A DNA stretch of 31,782 bases from an uncultured Clostridium sp. GTDB lineage: Bacteria; Bacillota_I; Bacilli_A; RF39; UBA660. Numbering within the stretch: position 1 is the stretch's first letter; every line of letters begins with the position of its first letter. The position numbers and the translations under genes were made by a program. The stretch is taken from positions 1-31,782 of the forward strand of contig CALZLL010000003.1 in assembly GCA_945788325.1 (NCBI GenBank), in the 5' to 3' direction. The notes under the pieces are model-generated. The model was not told the DNA's origin and ran no database searches. It saw nothing but the letters and a program-made list of their open reading frames with translations. Positions 23,002 through 31,284 of the stretch are shown in pieces.

Positions 23002-25233
23002 ATGAATGAATGGAGAAATTTTAATGGTTATTTATGGAAAGAAAAAATTAATGTAAAACAATTTATATTAGATAACTATACTGAATATACAGGTGATGAA
23101 AGTTTCCTATGTGAAGCTACCAATAGAACAAAAAGGCTTAATGACCTTTATAATGAGATGTCTAAAGTTGAAATAGAAAAAGGTATATATGATGTTGATA
23201 CTAAAACAGTATCTGGTATAAACGCTTATAAACCAGGTTACATGATTAAAGAAGATGAACAAATAGTTGGTTTTCAAACCGATGCACCGCTTAAAAGAAT
23301 AGTAAATCCTTTTGGTGGAATGCGTATGGTTAAGCAATCATTAGAAGCTTATGGCTATGAATTAGACCCTAGTGTTGAAGAATATTTTAAATATAGAAAG
23401 ACACATAACGATGGTGTATTTTCAGCTTATACAACTGATATTAGAAAAGCAAGACATGCTGGTTTACTAACTGGATTACCTGATGCTTATGGTCGCGGTA
23501 GAATAATTGGAGATTATAGACGCGTTGCTTTATACGGTATTGATAGATTAATTGAAGAAAAGAAAAAAGATTTAATAAGATTAGAAGAAAAATATTTAAA
23601 CGAAGAAATGATTCGTTTAAGAGAAGATATATCAGAACAAATTAAAGCTTTAGGCGAAATAAAAGATATGGCTAAAAGTTATGGTTATGATATATCAAAA
23701 CCAGCTTCTAATGCTAAAGAAGCTACTCAGTGGCTATATTTTGGATATTTAGCAGCTATAAAAGAAAATAATGGTGCTGCCATGAGTTTAGGTAGAACCT
23801 CTACTTTCTTAGATATCTACTTTGAAAGAGATTTACAAAATGGCGTTCTAACAGAAAGTGAAGCACAAGAAATAATTGACCACTTCATCATGAAACTTAG
23901 AATGGCAAGACACTTAAGAACCCCAGAATATAACGAACTATTTGCAGGAGATCCAACTTGGGTTACTGAATCTATTGGTGGTATGGCTGAAGACGGTAAA
24001 TCACTAGTTACTAAAAATTCCTTTAGATATTTACATACCCTATATAATTTAGGATCTTCTCCAGAACCTAACCTTACGGTTTTATGGAGTGATCATTTAC
24101 CTGATAACTTCAAAAAATATTGTGCTAAAGTATCTATTGATACTGATGCTATACAATATGAATCAGACGAATTAATGAGACCAATACATGGATGTGATTA
24201 CGCTATTGCATGCTGTGTATCTGCTATGACGGTTGGTAAACAAATGCAGTTCTTTGGTGCTAGATGTAACCTTGCTAAAACACTTTTATACGCAATAAAT
24301 GGTGGTTATGACGAAGTAAAAAAAGAATTAGTAGTATCTGGTATTAACAGAATAAGAGATGAATATTTAGATTATGATAAAGTAAGAAAAAACTACTCTA
24401 TCGCAATGAAAAAAATTGCTAAAACATACGTTGATGCTATGAACATAATTCACTATATGCACGATAAATACGCATACGAAAAAGGACAAATGGCACTTCA
24501 CGATTCTGAAGTAGAAAGATTAATGGCATTTGGTATTGCAGGTTTTTCTGTTGCGGTTGATTCTCTATCTGCAATTAAATATGCAAAAGTAAAACCAATT
24601 AGAGATGAAAATGATATAGCAGTTGACTTTGAAATCGAAGGAGACTTTCCTAAGTATGGTAACGATGATGACAGAGTTGATTTATTAGGTAAAGAATTAC
24701 TTGAAGAATTCTATTCTGATCTTTGTGAAAACAAACTATATAGAGGTGCAAGACACACCTTATCAGTACTTACAATTACTTCTAACGTAATGTATGGTAA
24801 GAAAACTGGTTCTACTCCAGATGGTAGAAAAGCTGGCGTTGCATTTGCACCAGGCGCTAACCCAATGCATGGTAGAGATTCTTCTGGTGCTTTAGCTTCA
24901 CTTAATTCAGTAGCTAAAATGCCATATACCAACTGCTGTGAAGATGGTATATCTAATACCTTCTCTATCGTACCTAGTGCTCTTGGTCATACTAAAGAAG
25001 AACAAATTAAAAACTTAGTAAACATAATGGATGGTTACATGGAAAAAGGAGCCCATCACTTAAACGTTAACGTACTTAACCGTGAGATGTTAATTGATGC
25101 CATGAATAATCCTGGTAAATACCCAACACTTACAATAAGAGTATCAGGTTATGCTGTCCTTTTTGATAAATTATCAAAAGCTCATCAACAAGAAGTTATT
25201 GATAGAACTTTCCATGAAAAATTAGGATGCTAA
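23002..25233 (+). CDS. pflB: Formate C-acetyltransferase (pyruvate formate-lyase)
   Basis: A 743-residue glycyl radical enzyme that converts pyruvate and CoA to acetyl-CoA and formate in anaerobic mixed-acid fermentation. The paired active-site cysteines are C404 and C405 (IACCVSAM), and the radical glycine is G716 in the C-terminal RVSGYAVLF block. Both are intact. I start at the ATG at 23002, which has AAGGAGG at the right distance; an in-frame ATG at 22918 would run through the terminator and promoter. It needs activation by PflA, whose gene lies about 1 kb downstream, separated by an opposite-strand nuclease-like gene. The organism is probably a fermentative anaerobe. Confidence 0.98.
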   Translation: MNEWRNFNGYLWKEKINVKQFILDNYTEYTGDESFLCEATNRTKRLNDLYNEMSKVEIEKGIYDVDTKTVSGINAYKPGYMIKEDEQIVGFQTDAPLKRIVNPFGGMRMVKQSLEAYGYELDPSVEEYFKYRKTHNDGVFSAYTTDIRKARHAGLLTGLPDAYGRGRIIGDYRRVALYGIDRLIEEKKKDLIRLEEKYLNEEMIRLREDISEQIKALGEIKDMAKSYGYDISKPASNAKEATQWLYFGYLAAIKENNGAAMSLGRTSTFLDIYFERDLQNGVLTESEAQEIIDHFIMKLRMARHLRTPEYNELFAGDPTWVTESIGGMAEDGKSLVTKNSFRYLHTLYNLGSSPEPNLTVLWSDHLPDNFKKYCAKVSIDTDAIQYESDELMRPIHGCDYAIACCVSAMTVGKQMQFFGARCNLAKTLLYAINGGYDEVKKELVVSGINRIRDEYLDYDKVRKNYSIAMKKIAKTYVDAMNIIHYMHDKYAYEKGQMALHDSEVERLMAFGIAGFSVAVDSLSAIKYAKVKPIRDENDIAVDFEIEGDFPKYGNDDDRVDLLGKELLEEFYSDLCENKLYRGARHTLSVLTITSNVMYGKKTGSTPDGRKAGVAFAPGANPMHGRDSSGALASLNSVAKMPYTNCCEDGISNTFSIVPSALGHTKEEQIKNLVNIMDGYMEKGAHHLNVNVLNREMLIDAMNNPGKYPTLTIRVSGYAVLFDKLSKAHQQEVIDRTFHEKLGC

Positions 25234-25239
25234 ATAATT

Positions 25240-25270
25240 AAAGAACATAAAAATTTTATGTTCTTTTTTA
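25240..25270 (+). terminator. Terminator of pflB, probably bidirectional
   Basis: AAAGAACATAAAA (25240-25252) pairs with TTTTATGTTCTTT (25254-25266) with a minimal loop, and T runs follow to about 25269. Its A-rich 5' side would provide U residues for the converging minus-strand gene at 25286. Confidence 0.88.
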
Positions 25271-25285
25271 ATTTGGTTATATTAC

Positions 25286-26170
25286 TTAAATTAACTCATA
25301 CATTCTAGATATAATTCTTTCGTCAGAACAGTATTCCATAACATATTCATTATTCTTTTTACAAAATATAATTCCTATAGTCTTACCTTGATTTAATTTT
25401 CTTTTATTTTTATCTATGTAATTCATATACATCTTTATTTGTCCAATATATTCTTTTTTTAACTCTGTTATTTTTAGTTCTACTACTACATAAGAATTAA
25501 ATTCTATATTAAATAAAAGCATATCTATGTAGTTGTATCTATCTCCAATTTTAATTTTGTATTCACTATCAATGAATGAAAAATCATCGTCCAATTCTTT
25601 TAAAAATCCTGGTATGTCTTCTAATATCATTTCATGAAGCATTTTTTCTGATATATCAATTTTATTATATTTATTTTTTATTAAAATAGGATTCTTTATT
25701 AAATCACCAATGTCTGTTTTTTCTTTATTTATTAGTTTTAACTTAGTCTTATCGCTTAATCTTTCATATTCATTATTTTTTATTTTTAATCTTAATTCTC
25801 TTACCGATAGATTTTGATTTTCTGCTATTTTTATATAATAATTAATTTCATTTATATCTTCAATAGGTAAAAGTTCCACATAATGACTCCAAGTTAAAAT
25901 TTGCGACACTGTCGCAATATTTTTATATAATTTATAGAACTGTCTCATCCTTGATAAAGCTGTAAAAGTATACCCCTTACCAAGCTCATATGTTAATTTT
26001 TTAGAATATTTTTTTATTATACTTTCCCCATACTTTTTACCAGCTTCACTTAAAAGTTTTCCTACGTTATAATATGTCTTTAAATCATTTTTATTTTTAG
26101 AATAATCTTTTACTTTTTTATATATTTCATTATTTACTAGTTCATTTTTTATCTCATTATAATAATTCAT
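25286..26170 (-). CDS. YhcG/DUF1016-family PD-(D/E)XK nuclease-like protein (copy 2)
   Basis: 294 residues. The DUF1016 N-terminal helical part includes LGKGYTFTALSRMRQFYKLY (about 63-82) and ILTWSHYVELL (91-101). The C-terminal nuclease-like domain has D216 in YIDMLLF, E231 and K233 in VVVELKIT, and Q244 in YIGQIKMY, so the catalytic set is intact. It shares layout and motifs with the gene at 5269-6273 but differs at most positions and is about 40 residues shorter, so the two are old paralogs or separate acquisitions. It lies on the opposite strand between pflB and pflA, which are usually adjacent. AAAGGAAC precedes the ATG. Confidence 0.9.
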   Translation of the reverse strand: MNYYNEIKNELVNNEIYKKVKDYSKNKNDLKTYYNVGKLLSEAGKKYGESIIKKYSKKLTYELGKGYTFTALSRMRQFYKLYKNIATVSQILTWSHYVELLPIEDINEINYYIKIAENQNLSVRELRLKIKNNEYERLSDKTKLKLINKEKTDIGDLIKNPILIKNKYNKIDISEKMLHEMILEDIPGFLKELDDDFSFIDSEYKIKIGDRYNYIDMLLFNIEFNSYVVVELKITELKKEYIGQIKMYMNYIDKNKRKLNQGKTIGIIFCKKNNEYVMEYCSDERIISRMYELI

Positions 26171-26224
26171 ATAATTGTTCCTTTCTTAAGCATGTTATTA
26201 TATAAATTATTTTTAAAAATTTTG

Positions 26225-26253
26225 TTGGATTATGCCTCAATTTCATATATAAT
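26225..26253 (+). promoter_or_regulatory. pflA promoter
   Basis: -35 TTGGAT (26225-26230), 17-base spacer, -10 TATAAT (26248-26253), 17 bases before the start codon. A separate promoter is expected because an opposite-strand gene separates pflA from pflB. Confidence 0.72.
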
Positions 26254-26270
26254 TATTATTGGTGATTTAA

Positions 26271-26984
26271 ATGACTGGCAAAATAAATAGTATAGAAACA
26301 ATGGGACTTGTTGATGGACCTGGAGTTAGGTTCGTGGTATTTCTTCAAGGATGTCCATTAAGATGTAAGTTCTGTCATAACCCGGAAACTTGGATGTTAA
26401 ATGGAAAATCAAAAAAGTACACACCTGAAGAATTAATTAAAAACATACTTAATTATAAATCATATTTTAAAAATAATGGTGGTGTTACATTCTCTGGTGG
26501 TGAGCCTTTAATGCAAAAAGAATTTTTACTTGAGTGTTTAAAACTATGTAAAAAAGAAAATATACATACTTGTATAGATACCGCTGGAAGTATACCTGAT
26601 TGCAAAGAAGTTCTTGAATATACTGATTTAGTTATGTTTGATATAAAAGGTACCAATAAAAATAATTATAAAGAAATGACAGGTTCTAATATTGATACTT
26701 CATTAGCTTTTTTAAAACTATGTCAAGAAATGAATAAAAAGCTATGGATAAGGGTTGTAATTATACCTGGTATAAATGATACTAAAGAATATATAAACGA
26801 GCTTATAGACTTTATTAAGCCTCTTAAAAACATAGAAAAAATAGAGTTTTTACCATATCATACATTAGGAGTACATAAGTATAAAGAATTAGGTATAAAA
26901 TACCCATTAAAAGACATACCTGATATGGACAAAGATAAATGTAAAGAATTAGAAAACATGTTAAAAGAAGGATTAACAAACTAA
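26271..26984 (+). CDS. pflA: Pyruvate formate-lyase-activating enzyme (radical SAM)
   Basis: A 237-residue radical SAM enzyme that abstracts hydrogen from the PflB glycine to form the glycyl radical. The [4Fe-4S] motif C28-x3-C32-x2-C35 (CPLRCKFCHNP) and the GGE motif (TFSGGEPL, near 78-85) are intact, as are the conserved GLVDGPGVRFVVFLQGC N-terminus and the LPYHTLG block near the C-terminus. Length is normal. The ribosome binding site is GGTGAT. The last four coding residues before TN and the stop lie in a 13-bp palindrome shared with the converging murF gene; the two coding regions overlap by 12 bases. Confidence 0.97.
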   Translation: MTGKINSIETMGLVDGPGVRFVVFLQGCPLRCKFCHNPETWMLNGKSKKYTPEELIKNILNYKSYFKNNGGVTFSGGEPLMQKEFLLECLKLCKKENIHTCIDTAGSIPDCKEVLEYTDLVMFDIKGTNKNNYKEMTGSNIDTSLAFLKLCQEMNKKLWIRVVIIPGINDTKEYINELIDFIKPLKNIEKIEFLPYHTLGVHKYKELGIKYPLKDIPDMDKDKCKELENMLKEGLTN

Positions 26985-26994
26985 TCCTTCTTTT
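26963..26994. terminator. Bidirectional terminator inside the overlapping ends of pflA and murF
   Basis: A perfect 13-bp inverted repeat, AAAAGAAGGATTA (26963-26975) and TAATCCTTCTTTT (26982-26994), with loop ACAAAC. It encodes KEGL at the C-terminus of both convergent proteins and contains both stop codons. Each arm gives U residues in its respective transcript. Confidence 0.92.
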
Positions 26995-28349
26995 AAATAA
27001 TCTACTAAGTTTATTAAATTCATTCCATTTGAACCTTTTATCAAGATAATATCATTTTCTTTAATAATGTCATTTATATATTTTCTTGCGTCTTTTTCAC
27101 GTTTAAAATGCTTAATGTTTTTTCTTTTCATTCCTAACTTTTTAGCTTCCCTGCCTATATATTTTGAATATTTACCTATTGTAATTAGTCTATCTATGTT
27201 ATTATCAATAACTAGTTTTCCTATCTTCTTATGAATATTTTTTGATTTTTTACCCAGCTCTAAAATATCACCTAAAATAGCTATTTTTCTTTTTGAAAAG
27301 TTTTTTATATATTCTAAGGCTACCCTAACAGAATCAAAGCTTGCATTATAACAATCATCAATTAAAGTTATATTATTATCCATTTTGATTAACTCTAAAC
27401 GATGTTTTATATTTGTCTTTTCATTTATTCCTTTTTTTATCATACTTCTTGATACGTTAAGTAATTTACCTGTTAAATATGCAAATAAAACGTTGTAAAC
27501 ATATGCTACCCCTCCCATTACTTCAAAACCTTTTATATCATCTATATCAAAAGTTGTTATACCTTTGTTTAAAATATTATTTGGCATAACGTTGCTTTTA
27601 TTTTCTATTCCGATACTCATAACACTTATATTTTCTTTTATATCATTATTTATATTCATTAATAAATCATTGTCATTATTAATTATAAGTGTTCCGCTAT
27701 TCATACCATCTAAGATTTCTAACTTAGCTTTTAAAATGTTTTCTCTGGAGCCTAAAATACCAATATGTGAATCATATATGTTTGTTATAACAGAAATGGT
27801 TGGTTTAGCTATTAAGGATAAATTATGTATTTGTCCAAAATCATTCATTCCCATTTCTAAAACCATTACGTCTTCATCCGTCAATCTTAAAATCGTAAGT
27901 GGTAAACCTAACTGGCTATTTTGATTACCCTTTGTTTTTAAAACCTTATAGTTTTGAGATAAAACGTTTGCTATAAATTCTTTTGTACTAGTTTTCCCAA
28001 CGCTTCCAGTTACTGCTATTACTTCACCAGAAAACAAACTTCTTTTATATTTAGCTAAATCCTGAAGAACTTTTGTTGTATCATCAGTAATTATTACGGT
28101 TTTATCATCATATCCATTTAAGTCTAAGTCTTTTATTTTACTTAAAACACATATACTAGCTCCATTATCAAAGGCCTCCTTATAAAACAATGAACCATCT
28201 TTATTTTCTCCTTTTATTCCAAAAAAACACGAGTTATTTGTAACTTCTTTACTATTTATAAAACATTCATTAATTACCTCTTCTTCATTTCCAATTAGAA
28301 GTTTAGCTTTACAATTATCAAGTAAATCCTTAACTGTTATATTAATCAA
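26973..28349 (-). CDS. murF: UDP-N-acetylmuramoyl-tripeptide--D-alanyl-D-alanine ligase MurF
   Basis: A Mur ligase of about 458 residues that adds D-Ala-D-Ala to the UDP-MurNAc-tripeptide, the last cytoplasmic step of peptidoglycan precursor assembly. ATP-binding loop VTGSVGKTSTKEF (near residues 113-125), EMGMNDFGQI, a Mur-type DDCYNAS motif and GDILELG are all present. I favour TTG 28347-28349 (MINITVKDLL), because GGGTGA lies five bases upstream. A GTG at 28356-28358 would overlap that Shine-Dalgarno and add three residues. It is not with the division cluster. It lies downstream of the 28404 gene's terminator, so readthrough or a weak promoter must drive it. Confidence 0.95.
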   Translation of the reverse strand: MINITVKDLLDNCKAKLLIGNEEEVINECFINSKEVTNNSCFFGIKGENKDGSLFYKEAFDNGASICVLSKIKDLDLNGYDDKTVIITDDTTKVLQDLAKYKRSLFSGEVIAVTGSVGKTSTKEFIANVLSQNYKVLKTKGNQNSQLGLPLTILRLTDEDVMVLEMGMNDFGQIHNLSLIAKPTISVITNIYDSHIGILGSRENILKAKLEILDGMNSGTLIINNDNDLLMNINNDIKENISVMSIGIENKSNVMPNNILNKGITTFDIDDIKGFEVMGGVAYVYNVLFAYLTGKLLNVSRSMIKKGINEKTNIKHRLELIKMDNNITLIDDCYNASFDSVRVALEYIKNFSKRKIAILGDILELGKKSKNIHKKIGKLVIDNNIDRLITIGKYSKYIGREAKKLGMKRKNIKHFKREKDARKYINDIIKENDIILIKGSNGMNLINLVDYLKEGLVC

Positions 28350-28381
28350 TTTATTCACCCATATATTTTATGCAATAAAAA

Positions 28382-28408
28382 AATAAATTAGATAAAATCT
28401 AACTTATT
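28382..28408 (-). terminator. Terminator of the PD-(D/E)XK-like gene
   Basis: Minus-strand AATAAGTTAGAT (28397-28408) pairs with ATCTAATTTATT (28382-28393), 12 bp with one G-U, loop of 3, then a U-rich tract. It contains the stop codon at 28404-28406. Confidence 0.8.
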
Positions 28409-29096
28409 TTATTTTGCTATGAGTTTTTTTATTATATTCTTTTATAAAGTCATCAATTATTTTTTTAGTTAACATTTCTAAATCCTTAAACTTTATTGCA
28501 ATTCTTTTAATTTCAACATCTTGTTTTAATAATTCATTTTTTATAACATTATCAATTATGCAATCTTCCGGTACCACAACAATTACTTTTTTATTCGTTT
28601 TCTTAAGTTTACATACTTGATTAATTAATTTTTTTCCAATGTTTTTATACTTAATTATTTCATTATCTTTATCTTCATAATTACCATTTTCTAATTTTTC
28701 ATCCTCATAATAATTTCTTATGTTATCAATTATTTGAGGAGCCATTTTAACTTCACAATAATTATGATTACCATCTTTATCTAAAAACGCTAGATCTGCT
28801 TTTGTTACTACTTTTCCTTCTTCATCACAAACCGGCAATTCATTTTCTACTTTGTAACCAATACCATTATAATAATAAGTCGCTAAAAAATTACCATATA
28901 TTCCTATAAGGTTTTTGGATAAACTATCTTTATCTTCTTTTGTTTTACTTTGAATTAATTTTTCATAAAACATTCTAGGTAGATTCATATCCATTTTTCT
29001 AGCTAAAGATAAAATAGCGTTAGTTATCCCTACTTTTTTCATGGCAATCATAATTTTTTCATATACATCTTGGTCTACAAAGTTCTTCTTTTTCAT
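28404..29096 (-). CDS. Unknown 230-residue protein with a PD-(D/E)XK-like core
   Basis: Not assigned to a named family. The N-terminal 80 residues are helical. A pattern typical of the restriction-endonuclease fold follows: D101 in TKADLAFLD, a short turn DKDGNHN, then E115-V-K117 in YCEVKMAP. The C-terminal half (KKVIVVVPEDCII and a final Lys-rich helix) would complete an alpha/beta core. It could be a small nuclease or a protein using the fold for DNA binding. It is single-gene, with AGAGGTAGC before the ATG, its own extended -10 and a terminator. It is the third orphan nuclease-like gene in this window. Confidence 0.65.
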   Translation of the reverse strand: MKKKNFVDQDVYEKIMIAMKKVGITNAILSLARKMDMNLPRMFYEKLIQSKTKEDKDSLSKNLIGIYGNFLATYYYNGIGYKVENELPVCDEEGKVVTKADLAFLDKDGNHNYCEVKMAPQIIDNIRNYYEDEKLENGNYEDKDNEIIKYKNIGKKLINQVCKLKKTNKKVIVVVPEDCIIDNVIKNELLKQDVEIKRIAIKFKDLEMLTKKIIDDFIKEYNKKTHSKIK

Positions 29097-29114
29097 ATTG
29101 CTACCTCTATTATT

Positions 29115-29123
29115 ATTTTACCA
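29115..29123 (-). promoter_or_regulatory. Extended -10 for the PD-(D/E)XK-like gene
   Basis: Minus strand TGG-TAAAAT with hexamer at 29115-29120, 18 bases before the ATG. No -35 is clear. Confidence 0.5.
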
Positions 29124-29229
29124 CATTAAATATTTAAAAGCTTGTATTTTGACAATCATTTTCATTTATTTACACTATTTTTATTTTGTAAAGTAAAATT
29201 ATAAAACTATCATAATAATTAATTATATA

Positions 29230-29238
29230 TGATATAAT
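29230..29238 (+). promoter_or_regulatory. Extended -10 promoter for the small-multidrug-export gene and proS
   Basis: TGA-TATAAT with hexamer at 29233-29238, 22 bases before the ATG, followed by GAGGTGAT as ribosome binding site. A TTGACA at about 29148 is too far away to serve this hexamer. Confidence 0.72.
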
Positions 29239-29260
29239 ATTAAGCATATGAGGTGATTAT

Positions 29261-29776
29261 ATGGCAGAAAGCTTAGTACATACTATTTTAGGTTTATTTG
29301 ATGGGTTAAATAGTATTCCACATGGTAAAGAATTAATTGTATTTATTATTTCTTTAATGCCAATTCTTGAATTAAGAGGAGGACTTATTGCAGCAGCGTT
29401 ATTAGGTCTAGACATAGTCCCCGCATTTATAATATGTTTAATTGGTAACTTACTACCGCTACCATTTATTTTATGGTTTATTACACCAATATTTAACAGA
29501 TTAAAGAAAACTAAACACTTAAGTAAGTTAGTTACAAAGCTTGAAAATAAAGCGTTAGCTAAAAAAGATAAAATAGAAAAAGCCGAGTTTTGGGGACTAT
29601 TATTTTTTGTTGGAATTCCTCTTCCAGGAACTGGTGGTTGGACAGGATGCTTAATCGCATCATTAATTAACATGGATAAGAAAAAAGCAATGACCGCTGC
29701 AACATGTGGCGTATTACTTGCAGGAATAATAGTTGGAACGTTTTCTTTTGGATTATTAAAAGGTATTATAGGATAA
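29261..29776 (+). CDS. Small multi-drug export family membrane protein (COG2426/PF06695)
   Basis: 171 residues and four or more hydrophobic segments. The two family blocks are clear: PILELRGGLIAAALLG (about residues 34-49) and GIPLPGTGGWTGCLIASL (about 119-136). Both are Gly/Pro-rich and resemble inverted re-entrant elements of the DedA/VTT-like group. The family name comes from annotation history; transport of drugs is not established for most members. It is transcribed with proS (12 bases apart). That pairing has no obvious functional meaning. Confidence 0.85.
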   Translation: MAESLVHTILGLFDGLNSIPHGKELIVFIISLMPILELRGGLIAAALLGLDIVPAFIICLIGNLLPLPFILWFITPIFNRLKKTKHLSKLVTKLENKALAKKDKIEKAEFWGLLFFVGIPLPGTGGWTGCLIASLINMDKKKAMTAATCGVLLAGIIVGTFSFGLLKGIIG

Positions 29777-29788
29777 GGATGTGTTAAA

Positions 29789-31225
29789 ATGAATGATAAA
29801 CAAGTAAAAGAAATAACAAGTAGAGATAAAGACTTTGCAAAGTGGTATACTGACGTTGTTAAAAAAGCAGATTTAGTTGATTACTCTTCTGTTAAAGGAA
29901 GTATGATAATAAGGCCATATGGATATGCTATATGGGAAAATATGCAAAGTATATTAGATAAAAAATTTAAAGAAACAGGTCATGAAAACTTACAAATGCC
30001 AATGTTTATACCAGAAAGCCTGCTTCAGGTTGAAAAAGATCACGTAAATGGTTTTGCACCAGAAGTAGCTTGGGTAACTCATGGTGGAGAAAATAAATTA
30101 GAAGAAAGAATGTGTGTAAGACCAACTTCTGAAACACTTTTTTGTGAACATTTTAAAAAGATAATTAATTCATATCGTGATTTACCACTTTTATATAACC
30201 AGTGGTGTACGATAGTTAGATGGGAAAAAACGACAAGACCATTTTTAAGAAGTCGTGAGATTTTATGGCAAGAAGGTCATACAATGCACGCTACTAAAGA
30301 AGATGCGGTAAACGAAACTTTAAGAATGCTTAAAGTATATGAGGATTTTCAAAAAAACATATTAGCAATTCCAGTATTTACTGGTAAAAAAACAGATAAA
30401 GAAAAGTTTGCTGGAGCTGAAGCAACTTATGCCATTGAAGCCATGATGTATGATGGGGTTGCCCTTCAAAACGCAACTTCACATTATTTTGGTCAAGGTT
30501 TTGCTAAAGCTTTTGATATTAAGTTTTTAAATAAAGAAAACAAATTAGAAACACCTTATCAAACTTCATGGGGTTGTACAACAAGAATGATTGGATCACT
30601 TGTGATGGTACACGGTGATGATAGAGGTCTTGTTTTACCACCTAGAATTGCGCCAACTAAAGTAATTATTATTCCTATTGGAAGTGGTGAAATATTAGAT
30701 AATGCATTAAATGAAATAACTGAAGATTTAAAAGATTCTTTAATTACCTACAAAATAGATAATTCTAATAAAACACCAGGATTTAAATTTGCGGAAGCAG
30801 AAGTTAAAGGTTATCCTATTAGAATTGAAGTTGGAAAACGTGATTTAGAAAATGGTTTTGTTACTATTGTAAGACGAGATACTTTAAAAAAAGAACAAGT
30901 TCCTGCTAACGAAGCAGTAATGAAAGTTAATGAACTTTTAATAAACATTCAAAACGATATGTACGAAAGAGCTAAGGCAAGAAGAAATAGTATGGTGTAT
31001 GAAGCTGATACGTATGAACAAATGACTAATATTGCAAAAAACAAACCTGGCTTTATATACACTAATTGGTGCGGTAATGTTGATTGTGAAAATAAAATAA
31101 AAGATGATTTAGGTTTAAAATCAAGATGCATACCATTTGAAAATAACGAACCTACTGGAAATAAAAAATGTGTATGTTGCGGTAAAGAAGCTAAAACAAA
31201 GATATACTGGGCCAAACAATATTAA
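29789..31225 (+). CDS. proS: Prolyl-tRNA synthetase, archaeal/eukaryotic-type
   Basis: A 478-residue class II aminoacyl-tRNA synthetase that charges tRNA-Pro. Motif 2 is in IVRWEKTTRPFLRSREILWQ (class II loop Arg present) and motif 3 in GDDRGLVLPPRIAP. The bacterial-type editing (INS) domain between motifs 2 and 3 is absent. The C-terminal anticodon-binding domain and a Cys-rich zinc-ribbon-like tail ending in tyrosine (CVCCGKEAKTKIYWAKQY) mark the type 3 (archaeal-like) ProRS, which occurs in some bacteria including Mollicutes relatives. The ribosome binding site is AAGGATG. A strong terminator follows. Confidence 0.96.
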   Translation: MNDKQVKEITSRDKDFAKWYTDVVKKADLVDYSSVKGSMIIRPYGYAIWENMQSILDKKFKETGHENLQMPMFIPESLLQVEKDHVNGFAPEVAWVTHGGENKLEERMCVRPTSETLFCEHFKKIINSYRDLPLLYNQWCTIVRWEKTTRPFLRSREILWQEGHTMHATKEDAVNETLRMLKVYEDFQKNILAIPVFTGKKTDKEKFAGAEATYAIEAMMYDGVALQNATSHYFGQGFAKAFDIKFLNKENKLETPYQTSWGCTTRMIGSLVMVHGDDRGLVLPPRIAPTKVIIIPIGSGEILDNALNEITEDLKDSLITYKIDNSNKTPGFKFAEAEVKGYPIRIEVGKRDLENGFVTIVRRDTLKKEQVPANEAVMKVNELLINIQNDMYERAKARRNSMVYEADTYEQMTNIAKNKPGFIYTNWCGNVDCENKIKDDLGLKSRCIPFENNEPTGNKKCVCCGKEAKTKIYWAKQY

Positions 31226-31255
31226 TACTTATGAATCAATTCATAAGTATTTTTA
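31224..31255 (+). terminator. Terminator of proS
   Basis: A perfect 12-bp stem AATACTTATGAA/TTCATAAGTATT with loop TCAA, followed by a T-rich tract. The 5' arm overlaps the last coding base region and stop of proS. Confidence 0.95.
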
Positions 31256-31268
31256 TTTTACGTAAAAT
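31255..31268. repeat. Perfect 14-bp palindrome ATTTTACGTAAAAT
   Basis: It lies between the proS terminator and the broken gene, 17 bases before that gene's ATG. It shares the TTTACGTAAA core with the palindrome at 3980-3991 upstream of yidD. Confidence 0.35.
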
Positions 31269-31284
31269 ATTATTGGTGATAAAC

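Noticed and set aside
29257..29673. Minus-strand open frame opposite the small-multidrug-export gene.
   Set aside because: The plus-strand frame has the recognised family motifs, promoter and ribosome binding site; the other is a shadow.
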